In this document: positions 43,463 through 54,899 of the stretch, in pieces
Layout of the letters: every line of letters begins with the position of its first letter
Numbering within the stretch: position 1 is the first letter of the stretch
Origin: Mesostigma viride
Taxonomy: Eukaryota; Streptophyta; Mesostigmatophyceae; Mesostigmatales; Mesostigmataceae
Direction of reading: 5' to 3'
Assembly: GCA_009746045.1 (NCBI GenBank)
Contig: RPFO01000213.1
Span: 6,851,609-6,915,608 of the forward strand
DNA length: 64,000 nt
Position numbers and translations under genes: made by a program
The notes under the pieces: generated by a model
Database searches by the model: none
The model's input: the letters and a program-made list of their open reading frames with translations, nothing else
Told to the model about the DNA's origin: nothing

Positions 43463-43608
43463 CTGGTGGACATTGATGTTAACGCGGTACACCAGGGCTG
43501 CAGCTACTAGCTCTCGATTGCCGCCCCATGAGCCATCCTTGCGCATCCGTGACAAATAATCTAGAAAGGAGACCTCTTCCTTTTCGAAGCGAAGAATGGC
43601 GCGTGTGC
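43463..43608 (-). pseudogene. OTU-like cysteine protease gene, second domain exon
   Basis: On the minus strand after TTTCTGCAG: RAILRFEKEEVSFLDYLSRM, then DGSWGGNRELVAAALVYRVN, NVHQ|GTGCGT. The F-x2-YL-x2-M-x2-DG-x-WGG-x2-EL pattern is the middle of OTU deubiquitinase domains. Its phase does not fit directly to the exon at 45563, so an exon is missing or the gene is rearranged. No downstream exon with the catalytic His was identified. Confidence 0.5.
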
Positions 43609-43670
43609 CTGCAGAAACGTGGCAATATATGTATGGTACAGCACCCCATAGTCCAGCAGTTATGTTTAAC

Positions 43671-45394
43671 ACGTCGTTTGTAACCACACCTATTTTTAGG
43701 ACTGAGTTCAACTCAGTCCTAATTTTAGGACTGAGTTTTAGGGTTTTGTAGAAAATTCACCCAAGTCAGAATGTTTGGCAAAAAAATTCTCTCAAAATTT
43801 ATTCAAATACTACGTGAAAAGATCTTTCTGGGACATATTTTTGCGATTTTTTTGGATTTGATTTGGACGGTCAAATGTACGGTCAAAGTACAGGTGGTAA
43901 GGGTACTTTTTCACGTGAAACGCGAGTTCCGGAAATGCTCGACCTAGCCATGGCGGCTTGCGCCCATGCACGCAGTTTACGTTTTGGGACGATATAGCTG
44001 GCCAAACTCAGGAAATAGATTTTATATATCCTAGAGATGATACAAGTTAATTTTCAGCTCGCGGGGATGCGATTTACTAGGTGTCGGCACCGTTCTTGCT
44101 GGAAAAAGCTGCGATCAGGCAGGTCGACGGAATTGATTACTACAACTGCTTTCCGGCGCAATTCGAAGGGTTTATAGGTTTCTTTCTACTTTTTATCATG
44201 CATGGTCATAGAATTGACTTAGTGGCAGTATAGATTTGATGATTTCGACCACTCTGTCACGTCATGGTGTGTGTGCCGCAAAGTGCCACTTTTGCATGCA
44301 CCGCCTGGGCCAAGGTAACGCCAGCCATGCCAGGTAAAGCCGGAATATCGTTGTCTCATCGTTTCTTGATGTTCGTACATGAGTTTAAGCTTGCGAGGTG
44401 TTGCCAGTTTCGAGTCTTGATGCTCTTTCTTGACCGTTGCCTGCCCCTCTCCAAAACCCCCTTTTTAGATGATGTTGCCAGGCATTTGCCTTGCATGCCC
44501 TGGTGTAGTTGTGCAGGGTTTTAGGCGCTTAATGGGTTTAAACACCTTCATAGATGTTAGTTATTCTTTTGCTACGTTCATACTGCATAATTGTGTGGCC
44601 ATGGGCTTCGTCAAGAGTGCTTTCGAGCTTATATGGGTGAGTGAAAGATCTTGGTGGTAAACCACTGTCATCATGTGCCAGCAAGTATGTTGGCCATGCC
44701 ATGGCAAGGAAAAACAGTTTTATCCATGTCCATTCTTGTTAGAGACACTTGAAATATGCTTAACCTGCCCAGTACATTGGTGGTTAACACACAAAAAAAA
44801 ACCTTTCGTGGGTAGGTATCCAAACCCATTCCCTACGTGCTTGCATAGGCTCTCGCACATTAGAAGGTATAATATGACTGTGAATATGATGATGCAAGCA
44901 TGTTGTCCTATTATGCTGGAAGGGAAATGAGCTGATTGGCATGGTTGGTGGCCACGGTGGTGTGTAGTACGACCGCACTCCCATGCTAGCATTTTGCTAC
45001 CAAGGCCCAGTCCTATTTATAGGACTGGCAGTGTTTTGCATGTTTCAGGCAGTGCCAGTGGCCGAATTGAGTCCAGTTTTTTGCCACAGTTCAAGAACTC
45101 TATTATCTACATGCCTATGATTTTTAATAGTGAATATGGATTTTATTGGATTTTACACACTCGTGTTTCCACAGAAAATTCCAAAATCGCGAGTAAGGGT
45201 TGAGACTCATGTATAATTTTACATGATTTGGTCAACATATGATTTTTTAAGCATATGCCCAAGCATTAGCATGATATTGAGTGCTATGATGCATATCAAA
45301 CATATGGGGTACCCCCCCCCCCCCTTACCGCCACATGATCTCAAAGATGGTATACTCAGTCCTATTTTTAGGACTGAGTCATTACAAACGACGT
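43671..45394. repeat. 13-bp inverted repeats with TAGGACTGAGT hairpins between the OTU exons
   Basis: ACGTCGTTTGTAA (43671-43683) and its inverse (45382-45394) enclose hairpins of ACTCAGTCCTA/TAGGACTGAGT near both ends (43697-43734, 45354-45379). A similar one, CAGTCCTATTTATAGGACTG, lies at 45009-45028. This could be an inserted element within the gene. The interior shows no gene. Confidence 0.4.
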
Positions 45395-45562
45395 GGGCAT
45401 ACTAGGAATGAGTTGACGGCAGTGCAGGTGGCAAACGTGTATAATGACGTGTGTACGTGGGCGCACAAAACATGCTGTGATCGACAGGCCAACGGAAAGG
45501 ACATGTGAAATGCAGGCAAGCAAACATGGTACTAAACAACGACATAGGCATCTCCACAATAC

Positions 45563-45859
45563 CTGCATATAGTCCACGACTTCCTGTCGGCATGGGTGTG
45601 TCCGCATGATGTTTCCCGTGCGCTGATGAGTTATAGCCCCAAACAGACAGTTGCCATCGGACGTGGAGTGGCGCAGATCTTCATGGCACTTGGAGGGTAA
45701 ATTGTTGAAGGCCTGTGGTGAGTACAAGTAACCCCATGCTCACCGGCAGTAACGTGTAACCACAAGTACTCGAAAGATAATTGGGTAGTGCGCGGCATAA
45801 ACTTCATGTCGCCACGTTCGGGCACTAGGCATGGATATCCCTGCCTATTCGATATATAT
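45563..45859 (-). pseudogene. OTU-like cysteine protease gene, catalytic-Cys exons, broken by LINE C
   Basis: Minus strand: GYPCLVPERGDMKFMPRTTQ, LSFEYLWLH, a short presumed intron ending CTCACCACAG, then AFNNLPSKCHEDLRHSTSDG, NCLFGAITHQRTGN and VVDYMQ|GTATTG. DGNCLF is the OTU catalytic cysteine motif. The frame continues upstream across the LINE C insertion: bases 48618-48660 give in-frame codons (EWVIRRRRSYISNRQGYP when joined). So LINE C landed in the exon and separated it from its 5' end. Exact splice sites between the two minus-strand blocks are uncertain. Confidence 0.5.
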
Positions 45860-46070
45860 TCATTGAGAATGATAGATTACGGAGGTGAGATAGGCATGCA
45901 ACATAAGGAAAAACCCGATAACTGGGAGAATAACCCTGAAGAAATTAATAGTAATCTGACACAGACATCCAAGGATCACGCCAGCGGCACAAGGTACAAC
46001 TAACTATACATCACAAAACTACACGCAGCAACAGCGCTGCCGGCCCACCATGCAGGCCTGGAAGGGATCT

Positions 46071-48507
46071 AGACCGCATGGGTCGCGACAAAGTCGGCCC
46101 GGGTGCGGCGGAATAACACATCAGCCACGGTGCGAGTGAGGGCGAGTGACAGACGCTGCCGCCAATACGAGGACCACGTGCGGGCCGACCACGGGGCGGT
46201 CTGACCCTCGAGGTCGAGGCGGTCTTCACGGCGCTGGCAGCACTCGTGGAAAAACTCCGCTGTCTTTGGGCCCATGGCCCCGAACTCCTCAAGGACAAAG
46301 GGGATGACCCGGTGGGGCCCCACATAATTTGCCGTAGGAGGCAAACTTGTCGCGCTCAGCCACAGCGGCAGCAGCGCCGGCATCCACAGCCGCCCGGAGG
46401 ATGTGGCGACCGGAAAGCGGCCGAGCCACGGAGACATCGATGAGCAGGTGGCAACCCTGCCCGTCGTAGTCAAGCACGGTAATGTCGGGGCGATGGTTGG
46501 GTGAGTAGAGGGCGGCCCCATCCGCGTCCTCGCACTTGATGGTGGAGTGGGGAAAGACCGACCGAACCATGGCACACACCACCCGGAGGAGAGCGGTATG
46601 GAGATAGAGGAACCAGTTCTGGTTGAATCTGCTGGCCACCCATGCACGCGATGTAGTGCGTCCCAGTAGTATCCAGAGCAAGCCCGCAGCTGCCGCAGGA
46701 CGCACCCGCCGTGATGAGAGGTTGCGGGGCAAAGAGCTGGTGGCGGAGAGCGATGGCGTAAAGGGCCGGAACCAGTGTGAACAAAGGGCTCATGGGGAGG
46801 GCGCGCAGGAATGCGGACCCCACGCTCCCCTCAAGGGAAACGGAGTGAAGCCAAGCCTTCCCCTGATCGTTCAAGCTCGCATGCAGACCCATCCAGTCGG
46901 CACAGTGTAGTATACCCGCGTAGGTCTTTTGTTGTTTTTCATGAACGCAGGCAGGGAAGACACTAGGACTGACAACAGTGGACACGCCGGGCGTGCCCCG
47001 GGGCATGCAGGCGACGGTGGACGGCCTGAGCGGGGCGGACGAGGTCGCAAGCCTGCTGGATCCCGAGGTAAGAATCCTGCACAGCCTGCACAAAGGGGAA
47101 GGGGGATGGGGTGACCAAGTCGGGAATGGCGCTGACGGCGCTGGGGACCAACCGGCGGATCTCCGCCCAGGCCTGAGCAACAGAGCCAAGGAAGGCGGCG
47201 GGGGCGAGGCGGGCGGCGCGGGTGAGCCCACACCCGCCCATGCGGCAGGGGAGGGTGGCCAAGCGCATGGAGTGAGCTGGCAGGCTAGGGCCGGGGAGGA
47301 GCACCTGCAAGGCGGCCTGAATGCGCTCGTCATGGCCTTCCGCGGCAAGCCGCACCAAGTGGGGGGGAGCGCCACGGAGCCAGTGAACCACCCGCGGGTG
47401 GGCGCAAAACCACAGGAGGAGCCCTTTGGTCTGGGGGTCCTTGAGGCGCGCCCAAGTCTCGAGGACATGGGTGCGCTGTTCCACGGTGGCCCGGAGCTCC
47501 TCTTCGACGTAGTCAGGGTCACCCACAGGGACGCCCAGGCACGAGAAACCACGCGCCCGCGCCAATGCCCCCGGGATAGCCGCGGGGAAGCCAGAGCAGT
47601 CCCCCTGGGGCGAAAAGACTGCACACTTGGGGAGGGTGAGCCGAAGGTTGATGGCCGCCATGGCCACTTCAAGGGCAGCCAGGGCGGCAACCACAGCGTC
47701 GGCCGGGCCAAGGGCATGGATATCGTCCATATAGGCGAGGAGCACGACATCCGGGTGCGCAGCGTGGACACCTTGGAGAGCCTTGTGCAGCGGGGCAGAC
47801 AGGTAAAAGGGGCCGAGGGGGTCACCTTGCTGGGTTCCCGTGCGGGAAGCGATGTCGGCGAACGTCCCATCCTCCATGAGGAAGGAGAGTTGAGTGGGTT
47901 CGCCGTAGCAGGCTGCTGTCCACGCAAGAAGGTCAGGGAACGCCTCGCCGACGGCCTCAAAGATGCTAGCCTTGGTGACAGCATTGAACGCATTGTGGCA
48001 ATCCACCTTCAGCGCCACATGGGTCGGATGCGTCTCGAGGTAGGCCTGAACTGTGTGCACGATGATGTCGCTGCCCCCTTTGGTGGCGACGCCAAGCTGG
48101 GCCGCGACGGACTCCTCAGTATCACTCCGGTTGGGGCAGAAGTAGGCGCGAAACTCGGGGGCCTTTTGGCGACAAATGACCTTACTCACCAGCTTGCGTA
48201 GGACCTCGCCGCAAGCAATGGGACGAACGCGGCCAGCAGGCGGGGGGACGTCGTCTTTCAGGAGGGCAATGAGGCGTGCCCCAGCCAGCCAAGGGCGCGC
48301 CGCGGGGGCCAGGGACCCCGCGGCCAAGTCGGCGGCAGCCTCAAAGAGTGCGGTCGCCCCGCCATGGCCCGCCATCACGGAGAGGTGCTCGTAGCGCCAG
48401 CCTGAGGGGCCGGTGGAGGAGGCGTTTGGCAGATCCTTCAGCACAGCCGTGAAGATGTCCAGGTCCAGGACAATAGGCGGGGGCGGGGGGGTGGGCGGGG
48501 CGGGCAC
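46071..48507 (-). pseudogene. LINE C polyprotein: RT, zinc knuckle and restriction-like endonuclease, frameshifted
   Basis: Order on the minus strand: STGPSGWRYEHLSVM fingers, IARL-type core with VALKVDCHNAFNAV (motif A), TGTQQGDPLGP (motif B), LAYMDDIHALG (motif C, catalytic DD), thumb; then CGSCGLALDTTGTHYIAC, a CCHC knuckle (C-x2-C-x9-H-x3-C); then RPDITVLDYDGQGCHLLIDV, the PD...D core of a restriction-like endonuclease; then IPFVLEEFGAMGPK and the REDRLDLEGQ end. Frameshifts near 46990, 46700 and 46300 break the frame, so the copy is inactive. This domain order is that of the early-branching RLE-type LINEs (R2/R4/NeSL-like), unlike LINEs A, B and D. Confidence 0.85.
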
Positions 48508-48527
48508 CGCAAAGGCTGATACATCGC

Positions 48528-48590
48528 GCTCCCGGCGGGGCTCGAACCTGCGACCTCGTGATGACTACGCATCACGATGTGATGGACTGT
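48528..48590 (-). other. tRNA-like 3' half at the 5' end of LINE C
   Basis: Minus strand: GTGATGCGTAGTCATCAC hairpin, AGGTC, a T-arm-like GCAGG-TTCGAGC-CCCGC (one mismatch), then CGGGAGC in acceptor position. No 5' acceptor strand or D-arm precedes it, so it is not a complete tRNA gene. Confidence 0.4.
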
Positions 48591-48660
48591 AACATGGACT
48601 GCCTATTCGATATATATGAGCGACGTCGTCGGATTACCCACTCGCCAAGTCAAGGTCTTC

Positions 48661-49610
48661 CCTAAAAGCGAGCGGGCACGCTATAGAAGACTTACTTTCG
48701 ACCGCGAATCATCAACACGCCCAGCTGCTCGCTAAATCTAGTTGCTAAATCGCACCTACTAGTGCCGATGCAGGCCGAACCGACCTTTTCCCACAAATAA
48801 TAGGCTGCAGCTTTCACGGGGTTAAAACTATCGCGATATTTCAAATAAATGACACTCCGATCACTGTCAGCATTGTTTTGCAAGCACTCAATATGCCCCA
48901 GAATCGATGTCTAGTGCAGCACCGCCATTCATTTTCTGCAGTATCCATAACTATCACCGGCCAGGCTGTCTTTGCCCCACGCACGCAGTGAAATGTTCCG
49001 CCTCTAATTCGACTCCGCGACACCGGAACGGTCAGCGCGCCGCGGAATTGCGCGGGAAACGGCTCTGTTTACCGTCAACGCTGTATTACTGAACACCGGT
49101 ACAACGCCTTGTTCAGCCTGAACCGCCGGCTGAGCGAAGCCATTTCGTTCAGCAAAGTTCAGAAATCTTGGTACGGACTCATTTTGTAATACCGTAGTGG
49201 CTGAAATCACATTGCGAATAAATAATTTTTCGAGGGTTTTTCTGCATGGTTTTGACACTTTGCGGGGAAAGTTCAGCCCGGGTTAGGTAAACTTCGAGCC
49301 CGGGAGCTTGTTTATATTAGGGCACCTAGTTCAGTGTCTGACTTGGATTCTAACCTATCAAGTACATTAATTACCCACCAAGCGCAGTTCCTATCTGACA
49401 ATTAAGTGAGTACCAGTATGACATAAGGCCCTAATCAGTGCTAATAGGGCCCCTAATCAGTGCTACTTGAACGGGTTCTCAATCTGGCGCAACGCGGCGC
49501 TCCACTTCATCTAGCTGCGCCGCGGCCTGCAGCCAGAAACAGGTGTAGCGCCTCCCGGTTTTCATACTTTACGGGGTAAATTGAAGTATTATTTTAGCAC
49601 TTTTCGGGGG
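48661..49610. other. Host sequence without recognised gene
   Basis: Contains the left arm (49186-49230) of an inverted repeat whose other arm is at 62215-62262. No exon was recognised. Confidence 0.4.
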
Positions 49611-49627
49611 GTCATTCGAAAAGATTT
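49611..49627. repeat. LINE D target-site duplication, left copy
   Basis: GTCATTCGAAAAGATTT, repeated at 62211-62227. Confidence 0.8.
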
Positions 49628-49746
49628 CGGGGAAATGGGTATATTTTATTAGCCAATTACGGACCAAGGAGGTGAGAGGGGAAATGAGTATCAGCGAATC
49701 CTAATGAAGGTGGGCACACACACGTGTGGCGGTGACAGGTGAAAGG

Positions 49747-52411
49747 CTAATAGGGCGCGTTATTAGAGTAATTAGACCAGGGAAGCCATTGGACCTGAGT
49801 AATGTCGCCATGAGGCATACTGGTGAATACCTGATTACGGCCCAGTAGATCATGAAAAAGCTGGAGCGGGCTGGGCTTGTCGTTATTGGGCCCTGGGTCC
49901 CACACCCTGTGTTGTTCCTGAGCTAACAGCCAGTAGCGGCGCATTATAGCCGCATTCCATAGGTATATAAAGCGCCGGACTACGCCGCCGCGGGTATACT
50001 CCTCGCGGACCTTAAAGACTGTCTCGTTGCGTATGGTCCAGATCGCGTATAGCATAGTAATGCGTAGCCATATCCATTCTGCTTGGGAAACTGAAAGCTC
50101 GGTCCCTGGTGTGCCAGCAATACCGAAAATGATGGTACGCACGCTAATTGGGAGAGTGGGTGGCGATGCCGTCCATGCGGCCCAGATGTTAATGAGCCAC
50201 GTCCAAACCCCAGGGAGATTACAGTAAAGGAACCTGTGCTCAATGGTTTCACTAGGGTGCGTGCACAGGCATGATGCATCATGACCAAAACGCTCGTGGA
50301 GCGTAGAGCAGACCCCTATCGCCCTATGCATCAAAAGATGTTGTACATCAGTGGCCCTGCGGTCCACGAGAGGGTGGTCTACCGCCAGGGTAATCATCTT
50401 AACCCAAGTGTAGCCCGGCCAATGTATTCCCCAGCGGGCTCGGCCCGGATGGGGCTGATGGTACGTATGCAACAAGATATCATAACCCCAATCTGCGGTG
50501 TACTCAAAGATACATTTGCTGGTTCTGATGTCCCCCTTGGTTAAGACCCATCCAAATTCAACCGGGTCCAGATGTAGTAGATCGAGCCGTGTGTTGCCCA
50601 CGTGTAGCCATGTAATGCTCTCAACCGGGGATAATGGGTCCGGCTGGATCATGCAAGATCTTGGCACAGACCATGGGACTACGCGTATGCGGTGACACTG
50701 GGAAGATGGCGTGTACGCATATAAGGTGGATAGTTGATACAGACACCCATTGTGGCCAGAAATAGCTTCCAGCAGTTGTAGTTGGAGCCCCTCATGTGGC
50801 AGAACCGTCACGACTAAACCCTTGCACGCAGGCGTGACTCCGTCGGCGTAGAAGCTAACCCAGTCGCCGGTTATAATTGGCTTGCGTGGGGCAGTCATCA
50901 ATGCATGCCACGCAGCTGGTATCGCACTTATAAGGGTTTGCCACGCTTGCAGGGAGGGCATGTGGGAGACCCAAGTGCTGACCTCGTCGTAGCTGAGCCG
51001 TCGATACGTAGCGCCGTGCCCCAGGTAGAGGTCCAGCACCCTGACAATCGGCGGTGACGCGCGCAGAAAGCCATCATACGGGTTGTGTCCGTGGAGAGCG
51101 CCGAGGGGCTTGTTAGTAGCGTCTGTGATTAAGTCATTAAAAAAGAGTGGCTGCCGTGCCACCTCCTCTCGAGTAGTAGGAAAGACTAGGCGACCCGGCT
51201 TGAGCTTATTGTAACCTGTCCATATGCGCTGCCAGTACCATGGGAGTCCTTTGTACGAAATAAGGGTGCTGCCCAGTATGCCCGCCCCCAGTTGCCACGA
51301 CTGGTGCCACTAGCATGGGTGGAAAGAGAGGCTAGCGTTTCACGTGCAAGCATGCAGCCAGGGTGTGTGTTAACTCCCATAAAAACGGATATCACTTGTT
51401 TAGCATACAGCGACCACAGACGCCATTGTATGTTGTGGAGCCCGAGGCCCCCGTGCACCCATGACATGAAGGACATCTCTCTGTTGATCCATCCGTGTAC
51501 CGTGTGAGAGATTAAGCCTTTCTGTTTCCAGACAAAATTGCTGCCAAGGCGTTGGATGAGCTGTGTGGTGGCATCATTGGGTGGGTGTGCTTGGCAATAA
51601 TACAAGACCTTAGAGAACAACAGTTGGTTGACGATCAGGGTTCGCCCTCGTAGGCTCATGCGGTGGACGGCCACCCAGCGCCCTGCGGTAAGGAGAACGC
51701 CTGCAAGCTTGCCCACGTGGTTGGTTTCATCATACATGAAAGAACGTTGTTCAGCCAAGCGTCCCTCGGGTGTGCAGCCGATGGGACAATTGTGCAAAAG
51801 GTGGTGATCCCCCGGCTTGACCCAGGTCACAGCCAGGTTGGGGAGGGCGTAGCGTAGGGTGTTGGTTTTGCCGATATGCAGTCCCGTGGACTTGAGCACA
51901 TTGCAGCGTTGTTGTGTGGCAACAGAATAGGTAGTGATATTATCCATGACAGCATGCACTTCAGGCAGAGAGATACAAACATTTGTTGTGTCATCCACAT
52001 AAGCAGTTTGGAATATACCTTTGCCGTTACCTGTCGGGAAGCCCCGAATGCGAGGATCGTTCTGGTGTAGCCAGTAGAGTCCTGCGTGGGCCAGGAGAAA
52101 TAGAATAGGGGACATGCAATCTCCTTGTGGTAGCGATCGTGAGCTAGCGCCGGTCGCTGACTTGTGTCCATCTATTAGTAAATACCAAGCCAGGGATTTG
52201 ATCATACCCATAATGACGGTCATGAGTTGTGGGCCGAATCCTAGTGCGGTTAGAATGTGTTCTAGGTATTCCCAGCACATACGGTCAAAGGCTTTTTCAA
52301 AATCCCAGAACAATATGAAACCCTCTATATCGTCGCGCCAGGCTTTTTCCACAATGTCCATGATGAGGGTAATGCTGTCGTTGATGTGGAGATTGGCCCT
52401 AAAGCCCACTT
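49747..52411 (-). pseudogene. LINE D reverse transcriptase C-terminal part
   Basis: Picks up directly after the CACTA-ended insert: VGFRANLHINDSI, LFWDFEKAFDRM (motif A), SLPQGDCMSPILF (motif B), AYVDDTTN (motif C, catalytic DD), then connector. A frameshift near 51262 leads into the last frame, beginning around ARQPLFFNDL and containing a zinc-knuckle-like CLCTHPSETIEHRFLYC (C-x-C-x7-H-x4-C) and ending NNAPY. Joined to the part beyond 59958 it gives GPEQ-VGFR in frame. Confidence 0.85.
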
Positions 52412-52424
52412 CACTAGGAAGGGG

Positions 52425-52620
52425 GGTGTGACATTTTGTGATATTTTGTGACATATCACGTGACATTTTGTGATGTGGATGTGACAAAATGTGACACTTT
52501 GTGATTTTTTGTGACAAAACTGTGATATTCTGTGACATTTCGTGACAAATCATGTGATAAAACCAGCATATTCTGTGATTATCTTTGTGACAAAAACAAG
52601 GAAATTATCACAAAATATCA
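52425..52620. repeat. Left subterminal repeats (GTGACATTTTGTGA motifs)
   Basis: About a dozen diverged copies of TGTGACATTTTGTGATAT, mirrored at 59690-59945. Confidence 0.8.
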
Positions 52621-52624
52621 ATAT

Positions 52625-52870
52625 CACGACTTGACAAAACGCACTGACAAAATCCGTGACATTATCACTGATATATCACGAAAAAAAGGGTGACAAATCC
52701 GTGACATTATCACTGATATATCACGAAAAAAAGGGTGACAAATCCGTGACATTATCACTGATATATCAGGAAAAAAGGGTGACAAAATCCGTGACATTGT
52801 CACTGATATATCAGGAAAAAAGGGTGACAAAATCCGTGACATTGTCACTGATAAATCTAGGGAGAAAACA
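52625..52870. repeat. Tandem ~56-bp repeats
   Basis: Four to five units of TGACAAAATCCGTGACATTA, TCACTGATATATCA, GGAAAAAAGGG. Confidence 0.85.
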
Positions 52871-52979
52871 GTGACATAAAACCACGGGCGATCATGACAT
52901 ATCACACAGATATATCGTGACATGTCACACAGATATATCAGAACACATTCCAAAGCAAAACGGATGAAAAGCACGCCTC

Positions 52980-53302
52980 GCGATTTCTTTATTACAAATA
53001 TAAAGATAAATGTAACAGATCTTCATTCTTCATTCTTGATTCTTCATTCTTCAACAGTGATTATCGATCAGTGACAATTTGCAAACGCCGGCTTGGCGCT
53101 TGTCGTTGCGTGACAGAAATCTCGGAATGTTCCTGGAATGCATTAAAAAACGCACATGCGCAAGAAACATGAACGGATGGTTGGTGTCAATTGTCTCATC
53201 TGCCACCGCACCCTAGTAACCAATTCATGAACAAGAAAGCGCTCGGTATAGATCAAGAAAACAAAAACAAACATGCGCAGCCGTAGTGCCTAGATGACGA
53301 TG
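52980..53302. other. Noncoding stretch, 3' flank of the small minus-strand gene
   Basis: Has a TTCTTCATTC repeat near 53025-53055. Otherwise nothing recognised. Confidence 0.35.
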
Positions 53303-54875
53303 TCAAGTGGACGACGACGAGGAGGCCGGCACCTTGTCTCCCTGTGAGCAGAAAAAAAAGGCAAGTTTAAACACTCAAGATGTGTCATAGCCTTTCACAG
53401 CCTCGATCAATAGAAATGTTGCACATCAAAATCAACGTGTTGCCTAGAACATCCTTGAATGGGTTTCAAGAACAGCAAGGCGGCCTCCCCGCCCGCAAAC
53501 TCATAATCCCAGTGTTTACAACCCCCTCATGAGGGGGTTGTAAAATTGCAATCACTCATTAAAAAATAATAATAAAAATCCCAGTTTCACACACTGCCCA
53601 CTCATAAATAATCCCAGGTTCTGACAGCCCCCGCTCAGCCCACTCATGAACAACCCAGTTTAGACCCCCCCACTCATACACTATCCCAGTTTCCCACAGC
53701 CCCCACTCAGCCCACTCTGACATAAACCACCCCAGTTTAGACCCCCCTCTCATAAATAACCCCAGTTTCCCACAGTCACCACTCAGCCACCCATAAACCA
53801 CCCAGTTTCCAACCCGCCCCCCCTCATAAATAATCCCAATGGTTTTCAACCCCCTCAATCAGTAATCAAAAACAAAAAAATCCCACTTTTCACACACTGC
53901 CTACTCATAAATAATCCCAGTTTATGACAGCCCCTGCTCAGCCCACTCATAAACAATCCAGTTAAATACAACCCCCCACCCACACATTATCCCAGTTTCC
54001 CACAGCCCCACTCAGCCCACTCTGACATAAACCACACCAGTTTAGACCCCCCCTCTCATAAATAACCCCAGGTTCCTACAGCCCCCCACTCAGCCCACTC
54101 ATAAACCACCCATGCAGTTTACAACCTCCCCCTCATATTAACCCCAGTTCTCCACAGCCCCCGGGGGCTATGAAAAACGAGTGCGCCACTCAGCCACCTC
54201 AAATGCCACCGAGTTTACAGTCCCCCCCCCCCCCCATAAATAATCCCAAGTGTTTACAACCTCCTCAACCAGTTGTTAAAAAAAAAAAAAAAACAGTTTC
54301 ACACACTGCCCACTCATAAATAATCCCAGTTTCCGACAGCCCCCGCCCAGCCCACATAAATAACGCGGCTGACAACCCCCCAACAGCCCCCGCTCAGCCC
54401 ACTAAAAAACAACCCAGTTTACAGCCCCTCCACTCATAAATAACCCCAATTTCCCACAGCCCCCACTCTGCCCACTCATGAACTACCCCTGTTTGCAACC
54501 CCCCAAATCACACCACTCATAACCATGTCCAGGTTTACAACCCCACCCACTCCTGAGACTTACTTCAGGGGTTGCATGGGAGACATCGGCCGCCTTTCTG
54601 GCTGCAATCATTGCCTCCTTCTTGGCAAGGAGCGCGGCCAGCGCCGCCTCTACCGAGGCCATGTCTTCATCTGCTCTTTGCGCAGGCAACATGGATGATG
54701 GCACCGATGCTGTGGCGGTTGTTGAAGGGAGTGCTGTCGGGGGCAGGATTGTCGGCGCTGCCGGCGGTGGTGGTGCTGCTGCAGGCAGCTTTGCGAGCTT
54801 CGTGCACGGCTGCACTCTTGGATCGGCAGCGCTGCGTTTCTCTCGGCGTGAACCGGCCTTCACTACGCTTCCCAT
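53303..54875 (-). CDS. Small Ala/Pro-rich coiled protein, two exons (CACTA cargo)
   Basis: Exon 1 54875-54564: MGSVVKAGSRREKRSAADPR, Ala/Pro/Thr-rich linker, then an alanine-rich helix DMASVEAALAALLAKKEAMI and AARKAADVSHATPE, ending GAA|GTAAGT. Exon 2 53341-53303 follows CTGCTCACAG and encodes GDKVPASSSSST and a stop, in phase 0. Total 116 residues. The 1.2-kb intron consists mostly of the 53470-54540 minisatellite. No family recognised. The basic N-terminus could be a nuclear signal. Confidence 0.45.
53470..54540. repeat. Diverged minisatellite (CCCACTCATAAATAATCCCAGTTT)
   Basis: Roughly 60-75-bp units made of CCCACTCATAAATAATCCCA, GTTTCCCACAGCCCCC and ACTCAGCCCACTC, with C-runs. Lies within the intron of the minus-strand gene. 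Confidence 0.8.
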
Positions 54876-54899
54876 TTCAAATCGATGACCATTGAAGCC

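Larger units (their letters stand above)
45860..48598 (-). mobile_element. LINE C, non-LTR retrotransposon with restriction-like endonuclease
   Basis: Flanked by 19-bp direct repeats CTGCCTATTCGATATATAT at 45841-45859 and 48599-48617. Coding runs on the minus strand. The 3' UTR is at 45860-46070. A tRNA-like sequence lies at the 5' end (48528-48590). A second, 3'-only copy is at 30780-31150. Confidence 0.85.

Noticed and set aside
46978-48201. 407-codon plus-strand frame opposite LINE C
   Set aside because: Antisense shadow of the RT coding region; no motif.
48528-48590. Functional tRNA gene
   Set aside because: No 5' acceptor strand or D-arm and the anticodon loop length is wrong; kept only as tRNA-like.
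53559-53858. Minus-strand frame rich in Trp and Gly
   Set aside because: Translation of the 53470-54540 minisatellite, which lies in an intron.
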